A stretch of 42,947 nucleotides of DNA from a bacterium (GTDB lineage Bacteria; Auribacterota; UBA3054). The translations under genes and the position numbers were made by a program. Under the pieces are notes generated by a model, which saw nothing but the letters and a program-made list of their open reading frames with translations, was not told the DNA's origin and searched no databases. Below are positions 18,111 to 26,373 of this stretch, piece by piece. The number at the start of each line of letters is the position of its first letter. Within the stretch, counting starts at the first letter, position 1. The stretch lies in assembly GCA_017963805.1 (NCBI GenBank), contig JAGCTE010000041.1, forward strand, positions 1 through 42,947. Reading direction: 5' to 3'.

Positions 18111-19109
18111 ATGAATTTGAAAAATTTTGAAATGCCTAAAGGTATCGTGGTCGATAAAAAATCCAAGACGGCGACCTACGCCAGAATGGACATCCGCCCG
18201 CTTGAACGCGGATGGGGCCACACGCTCGGCAACGCGCTTCGCCGCGTTATCCTTTCCTCTCTAGAGGGAGCGGCCATCACCACCGTTAAGATCGACGGCG
18301 TCAACCACGAGTTCTCAACGGTCCCCGGCGTTTTTGAGGATGTGACCCACATTATCCTCAACCTGAAGAAAGTGCTCTTCAAGGTCGTCACCAAGAAGCC
18401 TTTCACCTGCACGCTTAAGGTCAGCGGCAAAGGCGACGTGACCGCCAAGAGCATCAAAGTGCCCGCCGGCGTTGAGATCCTCAACCCCGATTGGTACATC
18501 TGCAGCCTCGACACGAACGGCAAGCTCGCTGTCGAGATGACTGTGGAAGTCGGCCGCGGATACCGTCCCGCCGATCTGAACAAGAAGTCCGACCAGCCCG
18601 TCGGCGTCATTCCCATCGACTCGCTCTTCTCTCCCATCGAGAAGGTCAAATACGCCGTGGAATCCGCCCGCGTCGGCAACAAGACCGACTATGACGGCCT
18701 CGTTCTGGAAGTTTGGACCGACGGAAGAGTCGAGCCCGTCCAGGCCACCGTCCAGGCTGCCGATCTATTGAACGAGCACATCAGCATCTTCGCCGCCGCC
18801 ACCGACCCCGGCTACCTCGAGGAAGACGAGGAAGCCGCCGAACCGTCCGAAGGCGAGGAAACCGAGAGCGATGAAGACCAGATCGCCGGCAGCGGCGTCT
18901 CCGTCCGCACCGTCGAGATCCTTAAGAACGAAGGCATCCTTACTTTCAGCGAGCTTTCCGGCATGACCGAAGACAATGTGAAAAAGATCAGCGGCATCGG
19001 CCCCAAGGCTTTTGAGGAATTAAAGGACGCCCTGAAAGACAGAGGCCTCGCCTTCATCACCAACGACGACATCACCGCCAGCATCGTTCGCAAGGGCAGC
19101 AAAAAGTAA
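18111..19109 (+). CDS. rpoA: RNA polymerase alpha subunit
   Basis: RpoA dimerises to scaffold the polymerase, and its C-terminal domain binds UP elements and activators. The 332-residue product has the N-terminal domain with RGWGHTLGNALRRVILSS (about 34-51) and PIDSLFSPIEKVKY. An acidic linker (YLEEDEEAAEPSEGEETESDED, about 240-261) leads to a C-terminal domain with two helix-hairpin-helix motifs (ILKNEGILTFSELSGM, KKISGIGPKAFEELKDAL). It has a GAGGGG binding site. The position after rpsK is normal except that rpsD is absent. Confidence 0.98.
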   Translation: MNLKNFEMPKGIVVDKKSKTATYARMDIRPLERGWGHTLGNALRRVILSSLEGAAITTVKIDGVNHEFSTVPGVFEDVTHIILNLKKVLFKVVTKKPFTCTLKVSGKGDVTAKSIKVPAGVEILNPDWYICSLDTNGKLAVEMTVEVGRGYRPADLNKKSDQPVGVIPIDSLFSPIEKVKYAVESARVGNKTDYDGLVLEVWTDGRVEPVQATVQAADLLNEHISIFAAATDPGYLEEDEEAAEPSEGEETESDEDQIAGSGVSVRTVEILKNEGILTFSELSGMTEDNVKKISGIGPKAFEELKDALKDRGLAFITNDDITASIVRKGSKK

Positions 19110-19140
19110 AGCAAGAAAATAAAATCTAAGGAATATATTT

Positions 19141-19626
19141 ATGCGTCATCAGAAGAAAACTGACAAACTCGGCCGTAAGTCCGATCACCGCGCCGCGCTG
19201 ATGTCCAACGTGGTCGCCTCCCTGATCGACAATGACCGCATCTCAACCACCCTGCGCATCGCCCGCTCCGCCAGACGCTACGCCGACCGTATGGTGACTC
19301 TGGCCAAGAAGGGCACGCTTCACCACCGCCGCCTGGCCATCGCCTTCCTGCGTCCCTCCGGACCGGATCGCAAAGAGACCGTCCAGCGCCTCTTCGACGT
19401 CCTGGGCCCCCGCTTCGCCACCCGCCAGGGCGGCTACACCCGCATCCTGAAGACCGGCAACCGCCTCGGTGACAACGCCCCCACCTGCATCCTGGAATTC
19501 GTTGACGCCGAAGTTAAAGCCAAGACCGTCTCCGCCAAGAAGGAAGAGGAAGTGAAGGTCGAAGCCAATGTCAGCGGCGAACTGCAGTCCCAGGCCCCCG
19601 AAACTGAGGAAGCCAAGGCTGAATAA
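19141..19626 (+). CDS. rplQ: 50S ribosomal protein L17 with acidic C-terminal tail
   Basis: L17 sits near the tunnel exit. The first 120 or so residues are standard (MRHQKKTDKLGRKSDHRAALMSN, then RQGGYTRILKTGNRLGDNAP). The last 40 form a low-complexity Lys, Glu and Ala tail (KTVSAKKEEEVKVEAN, PETEEAKAE) not needed for the fold. The 161-residue total is longer than the 127 of E. coli for that reason. Confidence 0.96.
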   Translation: MRHQKKTDKLGRKSDHRAALMSNVVASLIDNDRISTTLRIARSARRYADRMVTLAKKGTLHHRRLAIAFLRPSGPDRKETVQRLFDVLGPRFATRQGGYTRILKTGNRLGDNAPTCILEFVDAEVKAKTVSAKKEEEVKVEANVSGELQSQAPETEEAKAE

Positions 19627-19648
19627 GCAATTAATTAGGAGAACATAA

Positions 19649-19960
19649 ATGTACGCTATCATTGAAACCGGCGGAAAGCAGTTCCGCGTGGAAGAAGGCA
19701 TGAAGGTCCAGATCCCCGAGTTGGAGGTCGAGTCCGGCGCCGAAGTTACCTTTGACAAAGTTCTTTTGACCGCTGACGGCGACGCCATCAGAGTCGGCCG
19801 TCCCACCGTGGAAGGCGCTAGCGTCAAAGGCGTTTCCCTTGGCGAAGTCAAGGGCGAAAAGCTGCTCATCATGAAAAAGAAACGTCGCAAAGATTATATG
19901 CGCAAAACCGGTCATCGTCAGAGCTACACTCTCGTCGAGATCAAATCCGTTCTGGGTTAA
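19649..19960 (+). CDS. rplU: 50S ribosomal protein L21
   Basis: The 103-residue product has MYAIIETGGKQFRVEEGMKVQIPEL and the C-terminal KKKRRKDYMRKTGHRQSYTLVEI, both diagnostic for L21. It is followed after 13 nt by rpmA, its usual partner. Here the rplU-rpmA pair has joined the end of the alpha operon, whereas in many bacteria it is a separate unit next to obgE. Confidence 0.97.
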   Translation: MYAIIETGGKQFRVEEGMKVQIPELEVESGAEVTFDKVLLTADGDAIRVGRPTVEGASVKGVSLGEVKGEKLLIMKKKRRKDYMRKTGHRQSYTLVEIKSVLG

Positions 19961-19973
19961 AGGAGAATAAGAT

Positions 19974-20234
19974 ATGGCACATAAGAAAGGTCTTGGCAGT
20001 TCTAAGAACGGTAGAGAATCCAACGCCCAGCGTCTGGGCACCAAGTGCTACGGCGGCCAGCTGGTCACCAGCGGCTCCATCATCGTCCGTCAGCGCGGCA
20101 CCAAAATCAAACCGGGCGTCAACGTACTGCGCGCCAAAGACGACAGTCTTTTCTGCGTCGTTGACGGCATCGTCGTTTTCGAAAACAAGCGTGACGGGAA
20201 GCACGTCAGCGTCAAACCCGTCGAACAAAATTAA
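19974..20234 (+). CDS. rpmA: 50S ribosomal protein L27
   Basis: L27 reaches the peptidyl transferase centre with its N-terminus. The 86-residue product starts [22 protein letters not shown] with no cleavable Firmicutes-type leader, so the mature N-terminus is encoded directly. The core [24 protein letters not shown] is normal. Confidence 0.97.
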   Translation: MAHKKGLGSSKNGRESNAQRLGTKCYGGQLVTSGSIIVRQRGTKIKPGVNVLRAKDDSLFCVVDGIVVFENKRDGKHVSVKPVEQN

Positions 20235-20256
20235 CATAAATTTTTAGGAGAATCTT

Positions 20257-21279
20257 ATGCCGTTAGTTCCGATGCGTATCCTGCTCGACCATGCCGCCGA
20301 AAACGGTTATGGCGTAGCCGCCCTGAATGTCAACAACATGGAACAGATCCAGGCCATCATGGAAGCTGCCCGCGAAACCGAGAGCCCTGTCATCATCCAG
20401 GCTTCCCGCGGCGCCCGCAGCTATTCCCAGGACGCTTATCTGCGTCACCTTATGCTGGCCGCTGTCGAGCTCTACCCCGAGATCCCCGTCTGCATGCACC
20501 AGGATCACGGCAACAGCCCGGCCACCTGCTTCTCCGCCATCCGCCAGAGCTTCACGTCCGTCATGATGGACGGCTCCCTCTCCGCCGACGGCAAAACTCC
20601 CTCCACCTTCGAGTACAACGTTGAAGTTACCAAGAAGGTCGTGGAAGTCGCCCATATGCTGGGCGTCTCCGTGGAAGGCGAGATCGGCTGCTTGGGCGGC
20701 ATCGAAGACGGCCACGGCGCGGGTCTTTCTGAAGACCAGCTGAAACTCCACCTCACCGACCCCGATCAGGCTGTCGAATTCGTGAAGCAGACCGGCGTCG
20801 ACGCCCTGGCGGTCGCCATCGGCACCAGCCACGGCGCTTACAAGTTCACCAAGAAGCCGACCGGCGACGTGCTCTCCATGACCACGATCGAGACCATCCA
20901 CAAGAAGCTCCCCAACACCCACCTGGTCATGCACGGCTCCAGCAGCGTTCCTCAGGAACTGCAGGACATCATCAACCAGTACGGCGGCGCCCTTAAGCCG
21001 ACCTTCGGCGTGCCCGTCGAAGAGATCCAGCGCGGCATCAAGCACGGCGTCAGAAAGATCAACGTCGACACCGACAACCGTCTGGCCATCACCGGCGCCA
21101 TCAGGAAAGTCTTCGTGGAAAATCCGGAGAAATTCGACCCCCGCGACTATCTGAAACCGGCCCGCAACGCCATGAAAGAAGTCTGCAAGCAGCGCATGAT
21201 CCAGTTCGGCCAGGCTGGCTGGGCTTCCAAGATCAAATGCAAGACCATCGACGACATGGCCAAGGTCTACGGCTACTAA
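20257..21279 (+). CDS. fba: Class II fructose-1,6-bisphosphate aldolase
   Basis: A zinc-dependent aldolase that cleaves fructose-1,6-bisphosphate in glycolysis. The 340-residue product has [10 protein letters not shown], the catalytic Asp and zinc-ligand His in CMHQDHGNS (about 75-83), the second-shell EGEIGCLGG, zinc-ligand His in GTSHGAYKF and LVMHGSS, and the substrate-binding [14 protein letters not shown]. It reads as the long class IIB type, very close to family norm. It is the last gene before the strong terminator and only 22 nt after rpmA, so glycolytic and ribosomal expression may be linked. Confidence 0.95.
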   Translation: MPLVPMRILLDHAAENGYGVAALNVNNMEQIQAIMEAARETESPVIIQASRGARSYSQDAYLRHLMLAAVELYPEIPVCMHQDHGNSPATCFSAIRQSFTSVMMDGSLSADGKTPSTFEYNVEVTKKVVEVAHMLGVSVEGEIGCLGGIEDGHGAGLSEDQLKLHLTDPDQAVEFVKQTGVDALAVAIGTSHGAYKFTKKPTGDVLSMTTIETIHKKLPNTHLVMHGSSSVPQELQDIINQYGGALKPTFGVPVEEIQRGIKHGVRKINVDTDNRLAITGAIRKVFVENPEKFDPRDYLKPARNAMKEVCKQRMIQFGQAGWASKIKCKTIDDMAKVYGY

Positions 21280-21299
21280 TATCCGCTAATCCAAGAAAA

Positions 21300-21329
21300 G
21301 GCCGGTTCTCAAAGAGCCGGCCTTTTTTT
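21300..21329 (+). terminator. Rho-independent terminator ending the ribosomal superoperon
   Basis: GGCCGGTTC pairs with GAGCCGGCC (one G-U pair) across a TCAAA loop, followed by seven T. It sits just after the aldolase gene. The next gene begins only 8 nt after the T run. Confidence 0.9.
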
Positions 21330-21336
21330 ATGAAAT

Positions 21337-22320
21337 ATGAACGTCGTTAAACAAATATCAGCCTTTTTGGTCCGGGAGACTCCCTGGTTCGTCCTTCTGG
21401 CGGCCGTATTGGCCTATTTTACCCCCGATCTCTTCTCATTCGTTCGTGGATATACCCAGATCGCCATCCTGGGCTTAATAATGCTCACAATGGGCATGAC
21501 GCTGACCGTTAAAGATTTCAAAGTTCTGGCCAGCCGCCCCCAGGACATCCTTGTCGGAACAGTGGCGCAGTTCACCCTGATGCCTTTGATCGCTTTCACG
21601 GTCTCCAAGGCGCTAAACCTCAGTCCCGAACTTACGGTCGGCCTCATCCTGGTCGGCTGCAGCCCCGGCGGCGTCTCAAGCAATCTGATGACTTTCCTCT
21701 GCCAGGGCGATTTGGCTTTCTCCGTCGGCATGACGACTGCCAGCACCCTGCTTTCCCCGATAATGACCCCGCTCTTAATGCTCTTCCTCGCCAAGGAACA
21801 GGTGGACGTTGACGCCATAGGCATGTTCAAGTCCATCCTCATCGTAACAGTAGGCCCCGTTACCCTTGGCTTCCTGCTCAACCACTTCTTCGGCGGGAAG
21901 AATGTCTATAAAAACCTCATGGGCGTCATGCCCGCCGTGGCCGTCATCTGCCTGGCTTTCATTGTGGGCGGCGTGTCCGCCAAACATGGCAAGGCTTTTC
22001 TGAGTTCCGGCTGGCTGATTATGCTGGCGGTCTTCCTCCACAATACCCTGGGTTACATCACAGGATATCTGGTCGGCGTAGCCATGAGGTTCACCAAATC
22101 CAAGAACCGCACCATCTCCATCGAAGTCGGCATGCAGAACGCCGGCATGGCCACCGTTTTGGCCGGCAAGCATTTCCCTGCTATGCCTGACGCGGCGGTC
22201 ATCTGCGCCGTCTCCTGCGTCTGGCATTCCATTACGGGCGCCTTCCTTGCCGCCATCTTCAACCGGGTCGACCAGTTCTTCAAAAAGGGCGAACCCGCAG
22301 CGGACGCCGAAGAGAAGTGA
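21337..22320 (+). CDS. BASS-family (bile acid:sodium symporter-like) transporter
   Basis: A 327-residue polytopic membrane protein with nine to ten hydrophobic segments. It matches the BASS/SBF family: MLTMGMTLTVKDFK in the first third, VGCSPGGVSSNLMTFLCQGD (the unwound-helix substrate region), and VGMQNAGMATVLAGKHF in the last third. Members carry organic anions or keto acids with sodium; the substrate here is unknown. The ATG at 21337 is the first possible start because TGA lies 6 nt upstream in frame. No ribosome binding site is visible because the terminator hairpin occupies that space. The stop overlaps the next gene (GTGA). Confidence 0.88.
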   Translation: MNVVKQISAFLVRETPWFVLLAAVLAYFTPDLFSFVRGYTQIAILGLIMLTMGMTLTVKDFKVLASRPQDILVGTVAQFTLMPLIAFTVSKALNLSPELTVGLILVGCSPGGVSSNLMTFLCQGDLAFSVGMTTASTLLSPIMTPLLMLFLAKEQVDVDAIGMFKSILIVTVGPVTLGFLLNHFFGGKNVYKNLMGVMPAVAVICLAFIVGGVSAKHGKAFLSSGWLIMLAVFLHNTLGYITGYLVGVAMRFTKSKNRTISIEVGMQNAGMATVLAGKHFPAMPDAAVICAVSCVWHSITGAFLAAIFNRVDQFFKKGEPAADAEEK

Positions 22321-22634
22321 GCTGGCTCATTCTGACAGCCGCCGGCATGTTCGAGGTCGTCTGGGCGGTCGCCCTCAAGATGTCGAACGGCTTTAAGAAC
22401 ATTACCGCCGACGTTGTCTTTTGCGTCGGAATGTTTATGAGCGTCTGGCTGCTTTCCCTGGCCATGAAGACCATTCCTTTGGGCACGGCTTACGCCGTCT
22501 GGACGGGGATAGGCGCGGTGGGCGGATTCTTAATCGGGATATTCGTGTTCCGCGAACCGACCTCCGCCTTGCGCATAGTTTCGGCGCTTCTGATAGTCGC
22601 CGGGATAGTGGGCCTGAAATTGACCGCGAAATAG
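22317..22634 (+). CDS. sugE: SMR-family transporter, Gdx/SugE type (guanidinium exporter-like)
   Basis: A 105-residue four-helix small multidrug resistance protein that works as an antiparallel dimer in the inner membrane. The proton- and substrate-binding Glu13 is present (AAGMFEVVWA). The SugE/Gdx hallmarks KTIPLGTAYAVWTGIGAVG and the WAVALKMSNGF segment fit the guanidinium-exporter subtype better than the broad-range EmrE subtype. It starts with GTG overlapping the BASS stop codon, so the two are translationally coupled. No guanidine riboswitch could be seen upstream. Confidence 0.9.
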   Translation: MSWLILTAAGMFEVVWAVALKMSNGFKNITADVVFCVGMFMSVWLLSLAMKTIPLGTAYAVWTGIGAVGGFLIGIFVFREPTSALRIVSALLIVAGIVGLKLTAK

Positions 22635-22643
22635 GATCCTTTT

Positions 22644-22679
22644 GAAGAGGGCCGGCAAACCTTGCCGGCCTTCTTTTTT
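22644..22679 (+). terminator. Rho-independent terminator after sugE
   Basis: GGCCGGCAA pairs with TTGCCGGCC across an ACC loop, extended by GAAG and CTTC, with a T-rich run (TTCTTTTTT). Confidence 0.9.
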
Positions 22680-22707
22680 GCATAAAAAGGACCGATGTAG
22701 TACAATA

Positions 22708-22737
22708 TTGACGTTGTAGTCACGTCATTATTATAAT
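22708..22737 (+). promoter_or_regulatory. Promoter of the ribokinase-permease pair
   Basis: TTGACG, an 18-nt spacer and a perfect TATAAT. Predicted transcription start is near 22744, leaving only about 15 nt before the ATG. It follows the sugE terminator directly, so rbsK begins a new unit. Confidence 0.7.
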
Positions 22738-22758
22738 CGTAACCAAACGGGAACCCTT

Positions 22759-23664
22759 ATGAAAACTAAAAAGATAGTTGTCCTAGGGTCCACCAATACC
22801 GACATGGTCATCACGGGAAAAAAGATCCCCGTGCCAGGCGAGACGATATTGGGCGGACGCTTCCTTCTCAATCCCGGCGGCAAAGGCGCCAACCAGGCCG
22901 TAGCCGTAGCGAGGCTCTCTGCCAAGAAAGGCGCCTGCTCCTTCATAGCCAAAGTGGGCGACGACGTCTTCGGCCGCGAAACGCTATCCCGCCTTAAAAA
23001 AGACGGCATCACCCCAAGGCTCATCGTCGACAAAAAAGAGCCTTCCGGCACCGCCCTCATCATGGTCGACCAGAAGGGCCAGAACATCATCTCCGTCGCC
23101 TTGGGCGCCAACGGCACGCTCTGCCCAAAAGACGTCGAGCCCTTCAAAAAAGAGATCGAACAGTCAGCCCTCCTTCTCATGCAGCTTGAGACTCCCATAA
23201 AGACCGTGGAATGGGCGGCCAAGGCAGCCAACAAAGCGAAAGTCACCGTAATATTGAACCCGGCCCCCGCCTGCAAGCTTCCCGCTTCCCTCTACAAGCT
23301 CATCGACTGGATCACGCCCAACGAAACGGAAGCCGAAATTCTTACCGGCGTAAAAGTCACCGACGCCAAGAGCGCCCAAAAAGCCACGGAAGTCTTCAAG
23401 AAACGCGGCGTCAAGCACGTCATCATAACTATGGGCACGAAAGGCTGCTGGTGCGGAGACTGCCAAAAACTCTACCCCTGCCGCAAGGTCAAAGCCATCG
23501 ACTGCGTGGCCGCCGGCGACACCTTCAACGGCGCTTTCGCCGTCGCCCTCGCGGAAGGCAAGTCGTGCTCCGAAGCGGTTGACTTCGCCCAGAAGGCCGC
23601 CGCCATATCCGTTACGCGCCCCGGCGCGCAATCATCTGTACCAACTAGGAAGGAGATCAAATAA
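22759..23664 (+). CDS. rbsK: Ribokinase-like PfkB sugar kinase
   Basis: A cytosolic carbohydrate kinase of 301 residues, the usual length for ribokinase. The N-terminal signature is LGSTNTDMV with GGR and NPGGKGANQAVAVARL (about 38-53). The C-terminal ATP and anion-hole motif is AAGDTFNGAF, with catalytic Asp254. LETPIKTVEWAAK and NPAPA are also ribokinase-like. The adjacent GRP-type permease, which overlaps by one base (TAATG), supports ribose or a similar sugar as substrate; a different PfkB substrate such as a nucleoside cannot be excluded. Confidence 0.88.
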   Translation: MKTKKIVVLGSTNTDMVITGKKIPVPGETILGGRFLLNPGGKGANQAVAVARLSAKKGACSFIAKVGDDVFGRETLSRLKKDGITPRLIVDKKEPSGTALIMVDQKGQNIISVALGANGTLCPKDVEPFKKEIEQSALLLMQLETPIKTVEWAAKAANKAKVTVILNPAPACKLPASLYKLIDWITPNETEAEILTGVKVTDAKSAQKATEVFKKRGVKHVIITMGTKGCWCGDCQKLYPCRKVKAIDCVAAGDTFNGAFAVALAEGKSCSEAVDFAQKAAAISVTRPGAQSSVPTRKEIK

Positions 23665-24686
23665 TGTATTACTGCAATAACTACGCACTCGCTGTCGTAT
23701 TCTGCGTCGTCACTATGTTCTGCTGGGGCAGCTGGGGCAACACCCAGAAACTGGCCGGCAAGACCTGGCGCTATGAACTCTTCTACTGGGATTACGTCTT
23801 AGGCGTCGTCCTCTTCGCCATCATCAGCGGTCTGACCGCCGGCTCCTTCGGCGGCGGGGAATGGAGTTTCCTAACTAACCTTTCCCAGGCTTCTCCCTCC
23901 AACATCGGCTCCGCCCTCTTAGGCGGCGTGGTCTTCAACGCGGCCAACATCCTTTTAGCCGCGGCCATCTCCATTGCCGGCATGAGCGTCGCTTTCCCTG
24001 TCGGCATCGGATTAGCTCTCGTCCTCGGCGTGGTGGTCAACTACTTCATCAAGCCTCAGGGCAACCCAGTTCTCCTTTTCGGCGGCGTGGCCCTCATCGT
24101 GGTCGCCATCCTTTGCAACGCTTTCGCCTATAAGCTGAAAGCCGATGCGTCTGCTGACAGCAGCAGCCAGAATAAAGGTATCGGCAAGGGCATCGTCCTT
24201 TCCATCATCTGCGGCGTGCTTATGGCCTTCTTCTACGGCTTCGTCGCGCGAACCATGGACATGAACTTCGAAGCCGCCGCTCCCGAAGCCGGCAAAATGA
24301 CGCCGTACTCGGCCTTCTTCATCTTCACCCTTGGCATCTTCGCCTCCAACTTCATCTTCAACGCCATCGCCATGCGCTTCCCGGTCTCCGGCGAGCCGAT
24401 AACCGAGAAAGAATACTTCAAGGGCGGCTTCCCCATACACCTTGTGGGCATTCTTGGCGGCTTGATCTGGGGCTTGGGCAACGGCATCAACTTAGTCGCC
24501 GCCGGCAAAGCCGGACCCGCCATCTCCTACGGCCTCGGCCAGGGCGCGACGCTTGTCTCCGCTCTCTGGGGCATTTTGATCTGGCGTGAATTCAAAGGCG
24601 CCCCCAAGAAAGCCAACGTTCTTAATTTCGCCATGTTCGTGCTCTTCCTAATAGGCCTCGGCGTCATAATCAAAGCCGGCATGTAA
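23664..24686 (+). CDS. GRP/DMT-type sugar permease
   Basis: A 340-residue integral membrane protein with about ten hydrophobic segments. The start (FCVVTMFCWGSWGNTQKLAGKTWR, split over residues 13-36) and LLAAAISIAGMSVAFPVGIGLALVLG are characteristic of the glucose/ribose porter (GRP) group of the drug/metabolite transporter superfamily. I recall Bacteroidetes homologues next to ribokinases. It is translationally coupled to the kinase, so the pair probably takes up a pentose and phosphorylates it. A terminator follows. Confidence 0.85.
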   Translation: MYYCNNYALAVVFCVVTMFCWGSWGNTQKLAGKTWRYELFYWDYVLGVVLFAIISGLTAGSFGGGEWSFLTNLSQASPSNIGSALLGGVVFNAANILLAAAISIAGMSVAFPVGIGLALVLGVVVNYFIKPQGNPVLLFGGVALIVVAILCNAFAYKLKADASADSSSQNKGIGKGIVLSIICGVLMAFFYGFVARTMDMNFEAAAPEAGKMTPYSAFFIFTLGIFASNFIFNAIAMRFPVSGEPITEKEYFKGGFPIHLVGILGGLIWGLGNGINLVAAGKAGPAISYGLGQGATLVSALWGILIWREFKGAPKKANVLNFAMFVLFLIGLGVIIKAGM

Positions 24687-24707
24687 AAGCCTAAAGCAAG
24701 AGCAAAG

Positions 24708-24739
24708 AAAAAATGCCGCCCTAAAAAGCGGCATTTTTT
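24708..24739. terminator. Bidirectional terminator after the sugar permease
   Basis: AAAAAATGCCGC pairs with GCGGCATTTTTT across an eight-base loop, symmetrical with both A and T runs. Confidence 0.9.
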
Positions 24740-24756
24740 CCACAAACCAAACAGCG

Positions 24757-25776
24757 ATGAAACTGGCCAAATTCTGGATCCTCGTCATCCTGGCCGTCTG
24801 CGGCTTGGGCATACTGACGTCGTGCGCGCTCAGCGGCACCGCCGCAAGGCAAAATGACGCTCCTATTCGCATCGGGATCGCCTGGCGCGGCGACAGCGAG
24901 GCTGTCACCTACGTCGGCGCGCTGCAAAGCGTGCGCGAGGCGGGGGCCGAGCCTGTGCCGCTGCCGCTTCTAAAGGCGCCCTTTATGGAATACGACGGCG
25001 ACTCGCTGCTTCCGCGCTATACCGACGAGCACGGCGTCTTGCTTAAGGAGTATGCCGAAAAACTGAAATCCGACCCCCTCGCCGGACAGAATATCGACGG
25101 CTTGCTCGCCGATCTGGACGGAATCGTCTTCACCGGCGGTTCGGACATAAGCCCTACGCTGTACAAGACGCCGGAGCCTTGGCACGGCATCGAATCGGAA
25201 GGCAATTGCGACGGACGCCGCGACGTGTCGGATTACATCCTGATGACATGGTGCCTTAAGAAGGAACCTCCGCTGCCGGTATTGTGCCTCTGCCGGGGCA
25301 TGCAGATGCTCGCCATTGTTTCCGGCGCGCAGATGATACAGGACCTGTCCGCTTACTTCGCGGCGCGCAATCTGCCCTACGCCCACGAGCACCGCGTAGA
25401 CGCGACAGCCGACCACGGGCCCGATTTCGCGCCCCACGACGTCACGATCACCGACGATTCATCGCTGCTCTGTAGCATAATGGGGAGCAAAACGATCAGC
25501 CGTGTTCCGTCCGGGCATCACCAGGCTGTGCGAAGCGTAAAGGGAACGCCGCTGAAAGTGACCGCCGTCGCGAAGACCGGCGGCCTCGACATCATCGAGG
25601 CGGTGGAACGGACCGACAAGCCCTTCTTTATCGGCATTCAATACCATCCCGAAGCGTCTGTGGCAAAGCATGCCGGCAACGCCGCCGACGCCTCGCGCTT
25701 CATGAATCGCGACGAGGCGCTCCGCTGCTTCCGCGCTTTGGTAGAGCAGTGCGGGAAGCAAAAAAGAACGAAGTGA
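24757..25776 (+). CDS. Exported class I glutamine-amidotransferase-like lipoprotein (peptidase C26 type)
   Basis: A 339-residue protein. Residues 1-23 form a lipoprotein signal (LTS-C23 lipobox). The rest is a class I glutamine-amidotransferase fold of the gamma-glutamyl-gamma-aminobutyrate hydrolase (PuuD) type: FTGGSDISPTLY (125-136), the nucleophile Cys179 in LCLCRGMQML, SGHHQAV (252-258) and the His297-Glu299 dyad in IQYHPEA. PuuD-like enzymes cleave gamma-glutamyl amides in the cytosol. Here the enzyme would be anchored outside the cytoplasm, so it may act on peptidoglycan-derived or dietary gamma-glutamyl compounds (inference). No clear ribosome binding site is seen, and the ATG lies 17 nt after a terminator. 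Confidence 0.85.
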   Translation: MKLAKFWILVILAVCGLGILTSCALSGTAARQNDAPIRIGIAWRGDSEAVTYVGALQSVREAGAEPVPLPLLKAPFMEYDGDSLLPRYTDEHGVLLKEYAEKLKSDPLAGQNIDGLLADLDGIVFTGGSDISPTLYKTPEPWHGIESEGNCDGRRDVSDYILMTWCLKKEPPLPVLCLCRGMQMLAIVSGAQMIQDLSAYFAARNLPYAHEHRVDATADHGPDFAPHDVTITDDSSLLCSIMGSKTISRVPSGHHQAVRSVKGTPLKVTAVAKTGGLDIIEAVERTDKPFFIGIQYHPEASVAKHAGNAADASRFMNRDEALRCFRALVEQCGKQKRTK

Positions 25777-25786
25777 CAGGCTAATT

Positions 25787-25838
25787 AAATTAGACGTAGG
25801 CGGAGCGGCGATATGCCGCTCCGTTTTCTTTTTTTTTG
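25787..25838 (+). terminator. Terminator-like repeat, copy 1
   Basis: AAATTAGACGTAGG followed by CGGAGCGGC-GATAT-GCCGCTCCG and a T-rich run. The 14-nt leader and both stem arms recur at 34452-34494 with a different loop. It follows the amidotransferase-like gene and faces the convergent gene P1. Confidence 0.85.
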
Positions 25839-25869
25839 AAAGGGAAGTAAATTTTCCTAAGTCCTCCTT

Positions 25870-26373
25870 TCAGTCGAACATAATAAAATCTGCGACAGGC
25901 ACAAATATGCGTATGTTGCTGAACTTTCCCAATGTTATTGTTTTCGCGGCTCCAGCGGAGAAAACAAGCAAAGTCCAGCATGGCGTGCCGACAACGTGGT
26001 TGTAAACACATTCCCAGAACGAATTGTCATGAAAAGCATTCGTTATACAAGGTACAATAATTCCAAACAAAGGCGAGCCTATCATATATAGAGGCCCTTC
26101 GATGAGATTTATAGGATCGGTGAATGATCTTTTCAAGCGAGTTCCGAAACTATCCTTTTCATCGTTTTCTGACAGTTCGCTTTCGCATTCGGCTTCCTGT
26201 TCCGCCTGATGAACAGTGCCGCCGTTATTTTGCACGTTAACGCACTGACTGACTGGCGCGCAGCAGCAAGTGCAGCAGCTTTCCTCCGCCGAAAGGGGAA
26301 GGGCAACTAACATCAGCGCGATGACGAGACAAAAAAGAGCCTTGTTTTTGAAGATAGAGAAACGGTTTTTCAT
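25870..26373 (-). CDS. Small secreted Cys-rich protein, family member P1
   Basis: A 167-residue protein with a Sec signal peptide (MKNRFSIFKNKALFCLVIAL, then LPLSA cleavage-like). The mature protein would start EESCCTCCC, a tight Cys cluster. A charged linker (about 50-85) follows, then two hydrophobic stretches: one around IEGPLYMIGSPLFG, another ending AAKTITLGKF. No known family recognised. It shares the GP-x-x-x-I-x-SP segment and the T-x-T-x-G segment with P3 and P4 and, more weakly, P2. The start has an excellent AAAGGAGGACATT binding site. The gene is convergent with the amidotransferase-like gene, and its promoter, leader and signal region are nearly identical to those of P3. Confidence 0.75.
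   Translation of the reverse strand: MKNRFSIFKNKALFCLVIALMLVALPLSAEESCCTCCCAPVSQCVNVQNNGGTVHQAEQEAECESELSENDEKDSFGTRLKRSFTDPINLIEGPLYMIGSPLFGIIVPCITNAFHDNSFWECVYNHVVGTPCWTLLVFSAGAAKTITLGKFSNIRIFVPVADFIMFD

Noticed and set aside
21280..21336. Guanidine riboswitch in front of the BASS-sugE pair
   Set aside because: The space holds only the fba terminator; no paired ACGR loops or other guanidine-aptamer features are present.
25790..26011. 73-codon minus-strand ORF overlapping the end of P1
   Set aside because: It crosses the terminator repeat and lies in another frame of P1; no start signal and no family features.
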